Below, one piece after another: positions 35,294-44,406 of a stretch of DNA of 64,000 bases. The stretch is from NCBI GenBank assembly GCA_002292285.1, contig DBBP01000019.1, positions 143,741-207,740 of the forward strand, written 5' to 3'. The first letter of the stretch is position 1; each line of letters starts with the position of its first letter. Below the pieces are notes generated by a model. That model worked only from the letters and a program-made list of their open reading frames with translations. It was not told the origin of the DNA and made no database searches. Both the position numbers and the translations under genes were made by a program. Source of the DNA: Proteobacteria bacterium UBA981. GTDB lineage: Bacteria; Pseudomonadota; Gammaproteobacteria; Ga0077536.

Positions 35294-37618
35294 TCAAGTT
35301 TTTTCATTCGTCGGGCCGATGTACTTATCGAGTGCCATCAACAGTGGTGGCAGAAAGAAAAATACCGCCGCCAGCGCGAGCGCGATGACCAGTGCAACCA
35401 TCACACCCATGTATGAATTCAACTGGAAATTCGAGAACGCCAATACCAGGAACCCGACAATCAGCACGATCGAGGTGACCAGTAGCGCTCGCCCAACGGC
35501 GTTTATGGCATAGCGCACCGCCTCTTCGCTGCCGAGACCGCGTTCGCGCCGCGCACGCAGATACTTACTCATGAAATGCACGGTGTCATCGACCACGATG
35601 CCCAACGTCATGCTGCCAACAATCGACAACGCGATGCCTACGCTTCCATTGAAAATAGCCCATAGCCCGAAACCGGCCGCAATGGGTGCAAGATTGGGGA
35701 TCAGGCTCAGAAGGCCGAGTTTGAACGAGCGCAGGGCTAACATCAGCACGCCGCCGATTAGCACAATAGCGACCCCCGTTCCGAACAACATTGAAAAGGT
35801 GTTGGTCAAGGTCAGGTGGGAAAACATCATTATCATGCCGGCACCGTGGTGACCCTGAACATCGGGACCATTCTCAGCGAGCCAGCTTTCACCACGTTCT
35901 GCGAGCTCCAGGATTTCGCTCATCTTGATCGGCTGCACGGTTATCACTATGCGGGTCGCCGACTTGTCGATATTGACCTGGTTATTAAGATCGAGCCCGT
36001 ACGGGAGTGACATCTCGTAGAGCAACAGGTATTGCGCAGCAAGTTCTCGATTGTCCGGAAGCACATACGCGTCCGGATCGTCGCCATGCATATTCTTATT
36101 GAGCCTGCGCATGGTATCGCTGAGTGTGTTGACGTGAACGACTTCGGGCTGCGCGCGCCACCACTCGGCCCAGGCGTCGAGCTGGCGCAAATAAGCGGGC
36201 TCGTTAATACCACCGGGACTGTCGGTCGCCAATGAATAATGAATGCGGTAGAGGCCGGTCAGATTCTCGATCGTAAAATTGGCATCGCGGCGAAATTCTG
36301 TCGACTCATTGAAAAACTCGACCGGATTGTCGTTGATCTCATTGCGCGGGAACTGCGCGATCAACAGCGCCATGACCAGACCCGTGCCCCAAAGCAGACG
36401 CTTGCGGTGCGTGACCACAAATTGGCCGACCCAATTACTGCCCGCATCGCCGGCAGTACCCTTGCGCACTTTGCTCTGCGGCAATACAGCCAGTAGTGCA
36501 GGCAGAAAGCTTATAGAAAGGAGAAAAGAAACCACTACCCCGACTGCAATCACGTTTCCCATTTGTTGAAACGGCGGCACGTCGGAGAAGTTCATGGTCA
36601 GAAAGCCGGTCGCGGTTGTCAGGCTTGCCAGTGAAACAGGGTGGAGGTTGATACGCAGGCTCTCGTCTATCGCCTCGGGCTGCGTTTCACCTTCACCCAA
36701 ACCATGCAGGTACGAAATAAGAATATGCACACAATTGGCGACGGCAACGGTCAGGATGACGTTCGGCGCGGGCGCCATGGTCGGGGTGATCATGTAACCC
36801 ATGTAGCCGGCGAAACCCATCGCGGCGAGAACGGAAAAGGCAATCACGAAAATGGTCGCCAGCGTGCCCTTGATGCCGCCCGCCAGCACTGCGAGCAAAA
36901 TCAACATCAGTGCAAAGCTAAGCGGGATGAGCTGGGTCATGTCTTCAAATGCAGCTTCAGTAAAGGCGTAGTGCATGGCACCCAGCCCGCTCATGTAGAA
37001 ATCGACCTCCGGGTATTTTTGTTCCGCGGCCGCAAGTAGTTCACGTGCAAACAACACTGCTTCGGGAAACTCACGCGTCTCATCGATCCCCGGTACTTGA
37101 AGATTGACGTTGATGGCACTCACACGAGCGTCCGTAGATACAAGGCTGTTCACCAGAGCGGGCTCTGCGAGCGCGATGGCCTTTATGCGTGCTAAATCCT
37201 GCGCGTCCAATGCATGCGGATCCGGTACCAGATCGCCAACGAACAGATCGTCGTCTAACGCAACGCTGTGTTGGAAATTCGTCACCGAATCGACGCGGTT
37301 CGAATGCGGTACCTGCCAGCTCTGCTCAGTTAACTCGGCAATGATAGCCAGCGTTTCGGGCGAGAACACCTCACCGTTCTTAGGCGCGACGACAAGCAGA
37401 AGACCATCATCCTTGGTATAGGTGTTCTCGACTAAATCAAGCGCCATCCGGTTCGGATTGGTCGGTTCGAAAAAGGTGCGATAACTGTTCGAAAAGCCAA
37501 GGTGTCTGGTGCCGGCCGCAGCCAGCGCGATCAAGACGATACTGACGACGATGATCGGCCATCGATAGCGAATGACCAATTGCGGAAAGCGCGCCTCGAA
37601 TCGTGTCCATTTGCTCAT
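35294..37618 (-). CDS. RND superfamily exporter (MMPL/HAE3-like)
   Basis: A 774-residue inner-membrane transporter with about twelve membrane segments arranged in two repeats, each with a large periplasmic domain after its first helix. The first half includes FSNSYRTFFEPTNP, a motif of the HAE3/MMPL subgroup, and the second repeat contains GIVVDDTVHFMSKYLRARRERG, where the acidic pair in helix four is the proton relay. These proteins are shorter than AcrB-type pumps and lack partner adaptor genes nearby; relatives export hopanoids, lipids or other amphiphiles. AGGA precedes the ATG. The quinoprotein gene lies about 600 bp upstream in the same direction. Substrate unknown. Confidence 0.92.
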   Translation of the reverse strand: MSKWTRFEARFPQLVIRYRWPIIVVSIVLIALAAAGTRHLGFSNSYRTFFEPTNPNRMALDLVENTYTKDDGLLLVVAPKNGEVFSPETLAIIAELTEQSWQVPHSNRVDSVTNFQHSVALDDDLFVGDLVPDPHALDAQDLARIKAIALAEPALVNSLVSTDARVSAINVNLQVPGIDETREFPEAVLFARELLAAAEQKYPEVDFYMSGLGAMHYAFTEAAFEDMTQLIPLSFALMLILLAVLAGGIKGTLATIFVIAFSVLAAMGFAGYMGYMITPTMAPAPNVILTVAVANCVHILISYLHGLGEGETQPEAIDESLRINLHPVSLASLTTATGFLTMNFSDVPPFQQMGNVIAVGVVVSFLLSISFLPALLAVLPQSKVRKGTAGDAGSNWVGQFVVTHRKRLLWGTGLVMALLIAQFPRNEINDNPVEFFNESTEFRRDANFTIENLTGLYRIHYSLATDSPGGINEPAYLRQLDAWAEWWRAQPEVVHVNTLSDTMRRLNKNMHGDDPDAYVLPDNRELAAQYLLLYEMSLPYGLDLNNQVNIDKSATRIVITVQPIKMSEILELAERGESWLAENGPDVQGHHGAGMIMMFSHLTLTNTFSMLFGTGVAIVLIGGVLMLALRSFKLGLLSLIPNLAPIAAGFGLWAIFNGSVGIALSIVGSMTLGIVVDDTVHFMSKYLRARRERGLGSEEAVRYAINAVGRALLVTSIVLIVGFLVLAFSNFQLNSYMGVMVALVIALALAAVFFFLPPLLMALDKYIGPTNEKT

Positions 37619-38220
37619 GTGTGGTCCTGTACTTCGCCGCTTTCTATGGTGGTGCTGAAAAAGATTTCACTCGTATTGCGCGCGTCCGGGTTTACCTCGC
37701 AAGCGAGAATCCGTAGGCCCTCAAATACAAGCGCCTGTGCGCACAACGTTGGTTATCTGACCGAACTCGGGTATTGCGTTTTCCGTAACGTCCGGTTGTC
37801 GTGGTTTGTATAAGGGCCGTTCGGCTTGACAACACGACTAGGCGAGGGCGACCCACAAGAGACATACACTGGCCGCCGACGTTGCCTATCGTTCAATCTA
37901 ACAAGATCGTTGGCCGTATCAGCTGCCGACGCTACGGCGCCGATAAGCTCGGCCCGATCGCGAATCCAAAGCGGGATTTAGCAATCGTGGGCGCGCGCGG
38001 GCGCAGCATATCATCGTCACCCGTGCGGATTGAAACGGCTCTCGAATGGGCGCACGGCTGCGGCAGCTTCTTGTGCCGCTAGACAGCCTTTGCCTACCTC
38101 ATCGATATTGAGGTCAGCAACGGCGCCGTGCGTTGTTCGCTTCTACTCTCCATTCGCACGCCGCATTGTGGTGCCGTGCACGTACTTCCGGAGCCGGCCG
38201 GAGATTAGGACTCAGGCCAA
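37619..38220. other. Intergenic region without a supported gene
   Basis: About 600 bp between the quinoprotein and RND genes, both read leftward. Several short frames exist but none has a family motif or good start site. The spacing suggests the RND gene has its own promoter here. Confidence 0.5.
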
Positions 38221-39912
38221 CTATTTCGGTAACGCGAACACAATCAACGCGCTGCCGGTCGTGGTGATATCCGGGGTGCCCATAAAACTCGGAACCACAC
38301 CGCCCGCGCCACTCCCTATTGCAACGTACTGGCGACCGTCCATTTCCCAGGTTATTGGCTGACTGCGGATCGACGATCCGGTTTGAAACTGCCACAACAC
38401 CTCGCCTGATTTCGCATCGAATGCGAGCGCATGTCCGCGTTGATTGCCGCCAAATACGAGGCCGCTCGCGGTCGCCAGGACGCCTGCGAAAAACGGGTGC
38501 GGATCTTTATGGCGCCAGACGATCTTTCCCGTCACGGCATCGATAGCAACAAAAATACCGTAAGACGCGCCGTCATCCCCTTCTGTTTCGCCGGGACCGC
38601 CGCCCCAATAGGGGTCACCTTCTATAAACTCGGCCGGCGCGACTTCAGGTTTCACACAGGCTTCGATACTGGGTACAAACATCGTGCTGCCGTTAAACGC
38701 GTAGGTGAATCCGCCATTGTGACCACCACCACTCCCCGGACAAGTGAAATTCGGCGTGCCGCCAGGAATGGGTAAAGCATTTTCGTTGATTATCGGGCGG
38801 CCGGTTGGGGTCAGGCCTGTCGACCAATTCAGCCGATCGACATACTGGGTACCGCGAAGAAATTTCCCCGATGTCGCATCAAGCATGTACATGTAGCCAT
38901 TGCGATTCGGCTGCAAGATCACGCGTTTCTGCTCGCCATCGAGTTGCAGGTCGGCCACCACCAGGCCATTGGTTGCGTCGTAGTCCCAAACATCGTGGGG
39001 TGTGAACTGAAAATGCCAGACGATCTCTCCGGATTCCGGCTTCAGCGCCAGTACGGAATTGGTATAGAGGTTATCGCCAAGACGAGCGTCGCCATCCCAA
39101 TCCGGCGAGGGATTGCCGGTCGGCCACAGGAGTAAATTCTGTTTGGGATCGTAGCTTCCGGTCGCCCAACTTGGTCCACCGCCGGTCTTCCATGAATCGC
39201 CGGCCCAGGTGTCATTGCCTGGTTCGCCCAAAGCGGGAACAACGTGACGGCGCCAGCGTCGCTTACCGGTAGCCGCTTCGTAGGCATCGATGTAGCCGCG
39301 CGCACCGTATTCGCCGCCACCGACGCCAGTGATCACCAAATCACCCACAATAAGTGGCGCGCCGGTCGCGCTATAACCGGCATCATGCGCACCTAGCTCG
39401 ACGTTCCACTCCGCTTCGCCCGTGTGGCGATTGATTGCAACGAGGTGGGCGTCCAATGTCGCCATGAACACGTGGTCGCCGTGAATGGCAACACCGCGAT
39501 TGGACGGGCCGCAGCATAGGCGTAAATCACCCGGCAACGCGTACTGGTAGTACCACAATGCCTCGCCCGTGCGCGCATCCAGGGCCCACAAATGGTTATG
39601 GGCTGAGGTCACATAGAGCACGCCGTCGGCAACGATCGGCGAGTTCGCCATTGTTCCGGCAATGCCGGTTTGAAATATCCAGGCGGGAGCAAGTCCCGCG
39701 ACGTTGTCTGGATTAATCTGTTCAAGTGGGCTGTAGCGCCAGTTTTCGTAATTACCGCCGTAGTGGTACCAACCGGACGTGTCCTGAGTCCCTTGCCGCA
39801 ATTCGGCGTCGCCGATCTGTTTAGTGTCCGCAGCTACGATCTGTGCGGCCAGCATCAGAGCGAGGGCGAAAAACAACAACGGGCTGATTGATTTAGCGTA
39901 CGCGTGGAGCAT
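38221..39912 (-). CDS. PQQ-dependent alcohol dehydrogenase-type quinoprotein, lanthanide-type site
   Basis: A 563-residue periplasmic quinoprotein (signal peptide about 1-28, ending AAQIVAADT). It is an eight-bladed propeller of tryptophan-docking motifs. Active-site landmarks are complete: the vicinal disulfide Cys133-Cys134 in RLCCGPSNRG, metal ligands Glu201 (VGGGEYGARG) and Asn267 (PTGNPSPDWDG), and catalytic Asp310 in DVWDYDATNG. Asp312, two residues after the catalytic Asp, is the extra ligand that marks lanthanide-using XoxF/PedH-type enzymes and is Ala or Ser in calcium enzymes. No haem domain is present, so a separate cytochrome would accept electrons; none is adjacent. Substrate is probably an alcohol. 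Reads leftward toward the RND gene. Confidence 0.9.
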   Translation of the reverse strand: MLHAYAKSISPLLFFALALMLAAQIVAADTKQIGDAELRQGTQDTSGWYHYGGNYENWRYSPLEQINPDNVAGLAPAWIFQTGIAGTMANSPIVADGVLYVTSAHNHLWALDARTGEALWYYQYALPGDLRLCCGPSNRGVAIHGDHVFMATLDAHLVAINRHTGEAEWNVELGAHDAGYSATGAPLIVGDLVITGVGGGEYGARGYIDAYEAATGKRRWRRHVVPALGEPGNDTWAGDSWKTGGGPSWATGSYDPKQNLLLWPTGNPSPDWDGDARLGDNLYTNSVLALKPESGEIVWHFQFTPHDVWDYDATNGLVVADLQLDGEQKRVILQPNRNGYMYMLDATSGKFLRGTQYVDRLNWSTGLTPTGRPIINENALPIPGGTPNFTCPGSGGGHNGGFTYAFNGSTMFVPSIEACVKPEVAPAEFIEGDPYWGGGPGETEGDDGASYGIFVAIDAVTGKIVWRHKDPHPFFAGVLATASGLVFGGNQRGHALAFDAKSGEVLWQFQTGSSIRSQPITWEMDGRQYVAIGSGAGGVVPSFMGTPDITTTGSALIVFALPK

Positions 39913-40447
39913 ATGGATAAACCTGTGTCGTTAAGTACATGGGACAGCTAGCGAACTATATATTACCGCCGTCCGCGTTGAATTTTCGTGCGGGCGCGAC
40001 TCCAGTGTGCAAAAACCGGGTTCAGAACGAGCATCAGTTGAAAAAGAATCGACCAGAACCAGCTTGGCTTCCACTATCTTCTCGAATCTCACGGGCTGCT
40101 CGAAAAAAATTCACGTAGGCCGTGCAGGCACAAATCACGCCTGTCCTGCTGGCTGCGATGTCCGCGTCCGTAACGGTCTTTGGCGATGATGAGTCGCGAA
40201 TAGGCTCCGTCCAAGCTTAACAACAACTGGAATTTTACGCACTTATCCCGACTTTAAGTTTCAGGCGCATCGTACAATCACGGCGCTAGGAAAAAGAGGC
40301 GCAGGAATCAATATGGACGGTGGTCAAAATCTAGTCCCTCGGCCCATCTTTTTCTTGATTCTGGTGCTTTATCAAGTGCCGGGTGGTTTCCGCGCCGGAT
40401 GGGCCGGTAACGTTTAGATCACACGCTACAAAAACAGGTATTAGTAA
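39913..40447. other. Intergenic region upstream of MBL-fold gene
   Basis: About 535 bp between the divergent quinoprotein and MBL-fold hydrolase genes. It contains the possible short peptide at 40313-40417. A TACAAT hexamer near 40273 could be a -10 box ahead of it. Nothing else is supported. Confidence 0.45.
40313..40417 (+). CDS. Possible 34-residue hydrophobic peptide
   Basis: A short frame beginning MDGGQNLVPRP with one hydrophobic run (IFFLILVLYQV) and ending GWAGNV. AGGAATC lies just before the ATG. It ends 30 bp before the MBL-fold hydrolase gene, so it could be a small leader or membrane peptide translated from the same transcript. No homologue is known to me. Confidence 0.3.
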   Translation: MDGGQNLVPRPIFFLILVLYQVPGGFRAGWAGNV

Positions 40448-41269
40448 ATGAAAATTGCCGCCGCCTTATTGCTCGGCCTCGCGTCGTTGGCCGTCACGCT
40501 AACCGCACATGCTGGCCCAAAGCTCTACGTTTTCGATTGTGGAATCCTGTATTTGGACGACATCACCATCTTTAACCTGACTGAAACAGAAACTCAGGTT
40601 CGAGAATTGTTCGTGCCCTGTTATGTCGTTAAACACCAGGGCAAATTTCTTCTGTTTGATGGTGGCATACCGAAACGGTACGCAGATAGATCCGGTTTAA
40701 CCGATATGGCTGCCGGTTCCGCCGCGTACGAGCGCTGGATTGTCGATCAACTGGAGGACATTAACCTTAGTCCGGCCGACATCGACTTCGCTGCGTATTC
40801 TCACCTGCACTGGGATCATGCGGGATCAGCTAACTATTTCATTGAATCGACCGTCTTAATGCAGAAAACAGAATGGGAGCAGGCTTTTGGCGCGGGCGCT
40901 GAGTTCATCGACACCTCGCTGTTTGAAAAGCTCAAGGATGCGAAGCTGCAGATGCTTGACGGTGATTATGACGTTTTTGGTGACGGTGCCGTGCGCCTCA
41001 TTTACACGCCCGGGCATACAGCTGGGCATCAAGCGCTGTATGTTAATTTGGAGAATACGGGTGCCGTAGTGCTATCGGGCGATCTGTATCACTTTCGCGA
41101 AAACCGTTCTCTCAAGCGACCGCCTCACTTCAACCTCGACGCAAAACAGACCCTGGAATCCATGTCGAAGTTGGAAGGTTTTTTGACTGATACTGGCGCG
41201 ACATTGTGGATTGAACACGACAAGGCTTTGGCAGACACGCTCAGAAAGGCGCCATACTTTTACGATTGA
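40448..41269 (+). CDS. Exported MBL-fold hydrolase (N-acyl-homoserine lactonase-like)
   Basis: A 273-residue metallo-beta-lactamase-fold protein with a signal peptide (MKIAAALLLGLASLAVTLTAHAG). The zinc site is clear: SHLHWDHAGSANYF gives H-x-H-x-D-H, TPGHTAGHQALY supplies the next His, VVLSGDLYHF the bridging Asp, and the final His is in IEHDKAL. The N-terminal YLDDITIFNLTE and PCYVVKHQGKFLLFDGGIP pattern is that of the AttM/AiiA lactonase branch. Lactonases of this kind open acyl-homoserine lactones or other lactones. Most characterised ones are cytosolic; secretion here would place it in the periplasm. Substrate inferred. Confidence 0.85.
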   Translation: MKIAAALLLGLASLAVTLTAHAGPKLYVFDCGILYLDDITIFNLTETETQVRELFVPCYVVKHQGKFLLFDGGIPKRYADRSGLTDMAAGSAAYERWIVDQLEDINLSPADIDFAAYSHLHWDHAGSANYFIESTVLMQKTEWEQAFGAGAEFIDTSLFEKLKDAKLQMLDGDYDVFGDGAVRLIYTPGHTAGHQALYVNLENTGAVVLSGDLYHFRENRSLKRPPHFNLDAKQTLESMSKLEGFLTDTGATLWIEHDKALADTLRKAPYFYD

Positions 41270-41458
41270 ATTCGCTCTTCGGTTGGTTTGCGTAGCCCGC
41301 AAATAGATTTGACAGCAATTCTAGTTGTGCTTGGAAATCTGAGTTCCCTGTCGCGAACGCGAGTCCGTACGGTCGGGAGAAAACGGCGAAAACTGTTCCC
41401 CTGTGGGTTTCCCTCCACAGATGTTTTCCACTGACATACACCACCGCAGGATCACCGA

Positions 41459-42530
41459 ATGAAGATTGTCGCCGAATGGATACTAGCGATCGCTATTCTC
41501 GGTTTCGTATCCCTGACTGATGCGAGCGCGCAGCCGGCACCGAAATCATCAAGTCCGGGAGGGTCTGAGACTAGCCCAATCCTTCCAGCGCCGGAAGGAG
41601 AGATCCGCGAAACGCTAATTGAAGTTCATCGAAAATATCGTGCCCTGAACGACGGAAAGGTCGCCGCTCACACGAAAATATCGGCCGGGGTCAATCCCAA
41701 GCTCTTCGCTATTGCGCTGGTTACGATCGATGGTCAGATCTTCGAAACTGGTGATGCGGAGACAATCTTTCCGCTCCAGTCGCTGTCGAAGGCCTTCGCA
41801 TTCGGAGTGGCACTGGAGGATCGCGGCGAAGAAATTCTATTAGACACGGTCGGGGTGCACGCTACCGGCCTGCCTTACGGTTCATTGATTGCAACCGAAG
41901 TGCGTGCAACCAAACGACAGAATCCAATGGTCAGCGCTGGCGCCATAGCCACGACCAGCCTCATCGCTGGCAACTCACAACTCAGAACAAGAACGATGGG
42001 AACGGATGCATTCCGCTTTTTCAGCTTACGCCGGGACCCCATTGGGTGTGTTGGAAAAGGTTTACGAATCGGAGATGGCCAGTAATCTCGGGAGTATGTC
42101 GAAAGCCTACGTGCTCGCGAACTACGGTCTTCTTGACGGCGATCCTGCTGAGGTTGTGCGGCGCTATCTCCACGCTTGTTCCGTAGGCGTGACAACGACC
42201 CAACTTGCCCAGATGGGCGCGACCCTTGCCAATAATGGAACGAACCCCGCGACTGGCGTACGCGTACTTTCTGCACGGAATTCTCGCGGCGTGCTTAGCG
42301 CCATGACTGTAGCCGGTATGTACGATGACAGCGGTCCGTGGTTTTACCGAGTCGGGTTACCGACAAAGAGCGGTGTCGCAGGGGGCGTCATCGCGGTTGT
42401 TCCAAACCGATTCGCGATCGCCGTATATTCTCCGCAACTCGACTCGTTCGGTAATAGCGTCCGTGCCACCGCTGTGATTCGCGAGTTGTCTGAACGTTGG
42501 AACCTGCACGTCCTGGATTCGCAGAATTGA
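41459..42530 (+). pseudogene. glsA: Exported glutaminase, frameshifted
   Basis: A glutaminase (glutamine to glutamate and ammonia) split by one reading-frame shift. The first part, frame of 41459, has a signal peptide (MKIVAEWILAIAILGFVSLTDASA) and the serine-lysine pair in FPLQSLSKAF, and runs to about 41980 (NPMVSAGAIATTSLIAG). The rest is in another frame: SEQERWERMHSAFSAYAG, then VYESEMASN, GATLANNGTNPATG, MYDDSGPWFY and GLPTKSGVAGG. All expected domains are present, so a one-base insertion near 41981 explains the break. Either the gene is recently inactivated or this is a sequence error. An N-terminal signal is unusual for bacterial glutaminase A proteins, which are normally cytosolic. 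Confidence 0.85.
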
Positions 42531-42982
42531 GGCGGCCTGCCGATTGCCACGTCGCAGTCGCTGTACTACCTGAATCTAGCCTCCCAATTGAGGAAGAAGC
42601 CCACTAATAAACATAAGCAGTAGGTGTCAGGTTTATCTACGCATCCAGCAAACTAGCCTGATACTTTTCCGAACGCACCACGTCTAGCTTGGTCATCAAT
42701 TTTTCGACCAACCCCCGAGACTCATCAGCTATCTGACCACCGCAGCCCGATATCGAGCGCTCCGGATCGGTACAGGGTCGCGTGCTATCAATGTTCCGGT
42801 TGCCAAAGAAGAACATGCATGACTTCACAACGCTCTGAAAGGAGGTGTGTAAGCGCTACACGTGTTCGTTACAACTTGTTACAAGCTGTTGCGTGGCTGC
42901 AAAGCTTTTCGCCGATCGCTGCGCCATGCTGATGGCGTCGAAAAAGGCTTTATGCCGCAACTCTCCCAAGGAGAACACACAC
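42531..42982. other. Promoter region of CpxP-like gene
   Basis: About 450 bp. The right part carries the direct repeats described at 42868-42894 and the AAGGAG ribosome-binding site at 42968-42973. A 63-codon frame on the minus strand (42637-42828) was not accepted. Confidence 0.5.
42868..42894 (+). promoter_or_regulatory. Direct repeats, candidate response-regulator operator
   Basis: GTTACAACTT and GTTACAAGCT follow each other with a 10-bp period, and a weaker third unit GTTGCG follows in the same phase. OmpR-family regulators bind such direct repeats on one DNA face. The site is about 90-115 bp upstream of the CpxP-like gene and near the response-regulator gene. Binding is inferred. Confidence 0.45.
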
Positions 42983-43507
42983 ATGAAACGCTCCAACAAA
43001 GTTATCCTCACGTTCGCTCTAACCGTCGGTGTCATCGGCGGCGTGGCTGCTTATGGCAAGCATCATTATGGCGATCCCACGAAGCTGGCCGAGCACATGG
43101 TTGAGCATGTTAGTGACGAACTCGATCTGAATGCCACGCAGGCCCGGTCGCTACAGACCCTGGCCGATGAATTGCTGCAACTCAAAAGCGAAATGGTCGG
43201 CGATAGAGGTGTCCAGCGCGAGACGCTGCGCAAGTTGATTGCCGCACCAAGCTTTGACAAGGGTAAGGCACTCGCGATGGTCAACGCCAAGACCGCGGCC
43301 ATCGAACGTAATGCGCCGGCCGTGCTCGCCGCTATGGGTAACTTCCTTGACGGCTTGACGTCTGAGCAACGGGCTGAGATTGCCGCGCACATGGAGAAGC
43401 GCTCTCGTCATCACCGTCATCATCATCGTGATCATGCCGACGCGCATGAGAGCGGTCGGGATGAGCAGTCTTTGGAAAACCATCATAATGACGAGGATAA
43501 AAGCTGA
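42983..43507 (+). CDS. CpxP/Spy-like periplasmic protein, His-rich tail
   Basis: A 174-residue protein with an N-terminal signal or anchor (VILTFALTVGVIGGVAAYG). It is mostly helical and has two copies of the LTxxQ-type motif of the CpxP/Spy family, as LNATQARSLQTL and LTSEQRAEI. The last 45 residues are very rich in histidine and acidic residues (RHHRHHHRDHADAHE), suggesting metal binding. CpxP/Spy proteins are periplasmic chaperones and negative regulators of an envelope-stress kinase. AAGGAG lies before the ATG; a longer frame of 46 codons upstream was rejected as it breaks the signal. The response regulator and histidine kinase genes follow, so it probably forms their feedback partner. 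Confidence 0.88.
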   Translation: MKRSNKVILTFALTVGVIGGVAAYGKHHYGDPTKLAEHMVEHVSDELDLNATQARSLQTLADELLQLKSEMVGDRGVQRETLRKLIAAPSFDKGKALAMVNAKTAAIERNAPAVLAAMGNFLDGLTSEQRAEIAAHMEKRSRHHRHHHRDHADAHESGRDEQSLENHHNDEDKS

Positions 43508-43707
43508 ACCGGGCACGTGTACGAGGCACCGGTTCTGATTTACATCAATAGCTCGACGGCAAGGTCGCCACATGTTGCGGCCGTGCCGTCGCGCATCGCC
43601 CACGATATGCGATCTTCGGACCGCCTCCCCAATCATCTTTTCCACAGTGTGAGCGTTGAGCGTGCACAAGATACACTCGCTGTCGGCCTAGTAACGTAGT
43701 TCCTGAT

Positions 43708-44403
43708 ATGACGCCCCGAATCCTCCTTATCGATGACGATGAAAAACTCGCGCCACCGCTGGCTGAGTATTTCGCGCGCTTCGATCTGACGCTGGTGGCA
43801 GCCACTCAACCACGAGTTGGATTGACCCTGCTCGCTGAAGAAGATTTCGATTTGGTTATTCTTGATGTGATGTTGCCCGACATGGACGGATTCGAAGTGT
43901 GCCGCCAGATCCGCAAGTCCTCTACGATCCGCAACACCATGCCGATTGTGATGCTCACCGCCCGCGGCGAGGTCATGGACCGGGTGGTCGGGCTGGAACT
44001 CGGCGCCGATGATTATTTACCCAAACCTTTTGAGCCGCGTGAGTTGGTGGCGCGGATTCAAAACGTATTGCGCCGTAGCAGGGGCAAAGCATTCTCACAA
44101 GAAGCGCGGGAAGCGATGGTGTTTGCCGAACTATCCATTGACACATCGACTCGCACTGTGCGGGTTGCACAAAGCGAACTCGATCTAACGACCATGGAAT
44201 ATCAACTGTTGGTATTGCTGGCGCGTTCGCCTGGCAAGGATTTTTCCCGCGATGAGATCCTCAACGTGTTAAAGGGTACCGATGCGGAACTGCTCACGCG
44301 TTCGGTTGATATTCTGGTCAGTCGTTTGCGGAACAAACTCAAGCCGGCAGAACCGATCAAGACCGTTTGGGGGTCCGGTTATGCATTCGTTGCCAAGCCC
44401 TGA
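43708..44403 (+). CDS. OmpR-family response regulator (CpxR-like)
   Basis: A 231-residue response regulator. The receiver domain (1-120) has the acidic pocket ILLIDDDEK, the phosphorylation site Asp53 in LVILDVMLPDMDG, MLTARGEV with the conserved Thr and PKPFEPREL with the Lys. The winged-helix DNA-binding domain (about 135-228) contains LDLTTMEYQLLVLLARSPGK and RSVDILVSRLRNKL, typical of OmpR/PhoB. The kinase gene begins 3 bp after its stop, so they are co-translated. The CpxP-like gene 200 bp upstream and the direct repeats before it suggest autoregulation of an envelope-stress response, by analogy with CpxAR. Confidence 0.94.
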   Translation: MTPRILLIDDDEKLAPPLAEYFARFDLTLVAATQPRVGLTLLAEEDFDLVILDVMLPDMDGFEVCRQIRKSSTIRNTMPIVMLTARGEVMDRVVGLELGADDYLPKPFEPRELVARIQNVLRRSRGKAFSQEAREAMVFAELSIDTSTRTVRVAQSELDLTTMEYQLLVLLARSPGKDFSRDEILNVLKGTDAELLTRSVDILVSRLRNKLKPAEPIKTVWGSGYAFVAKP

Positions 44404-44406
44404 ACC

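Noticed and set aside
42637..42828. 63-codon frame on the minus strand
   Set aside because: GTG start without ribosome-binding site and no recognisable feature.
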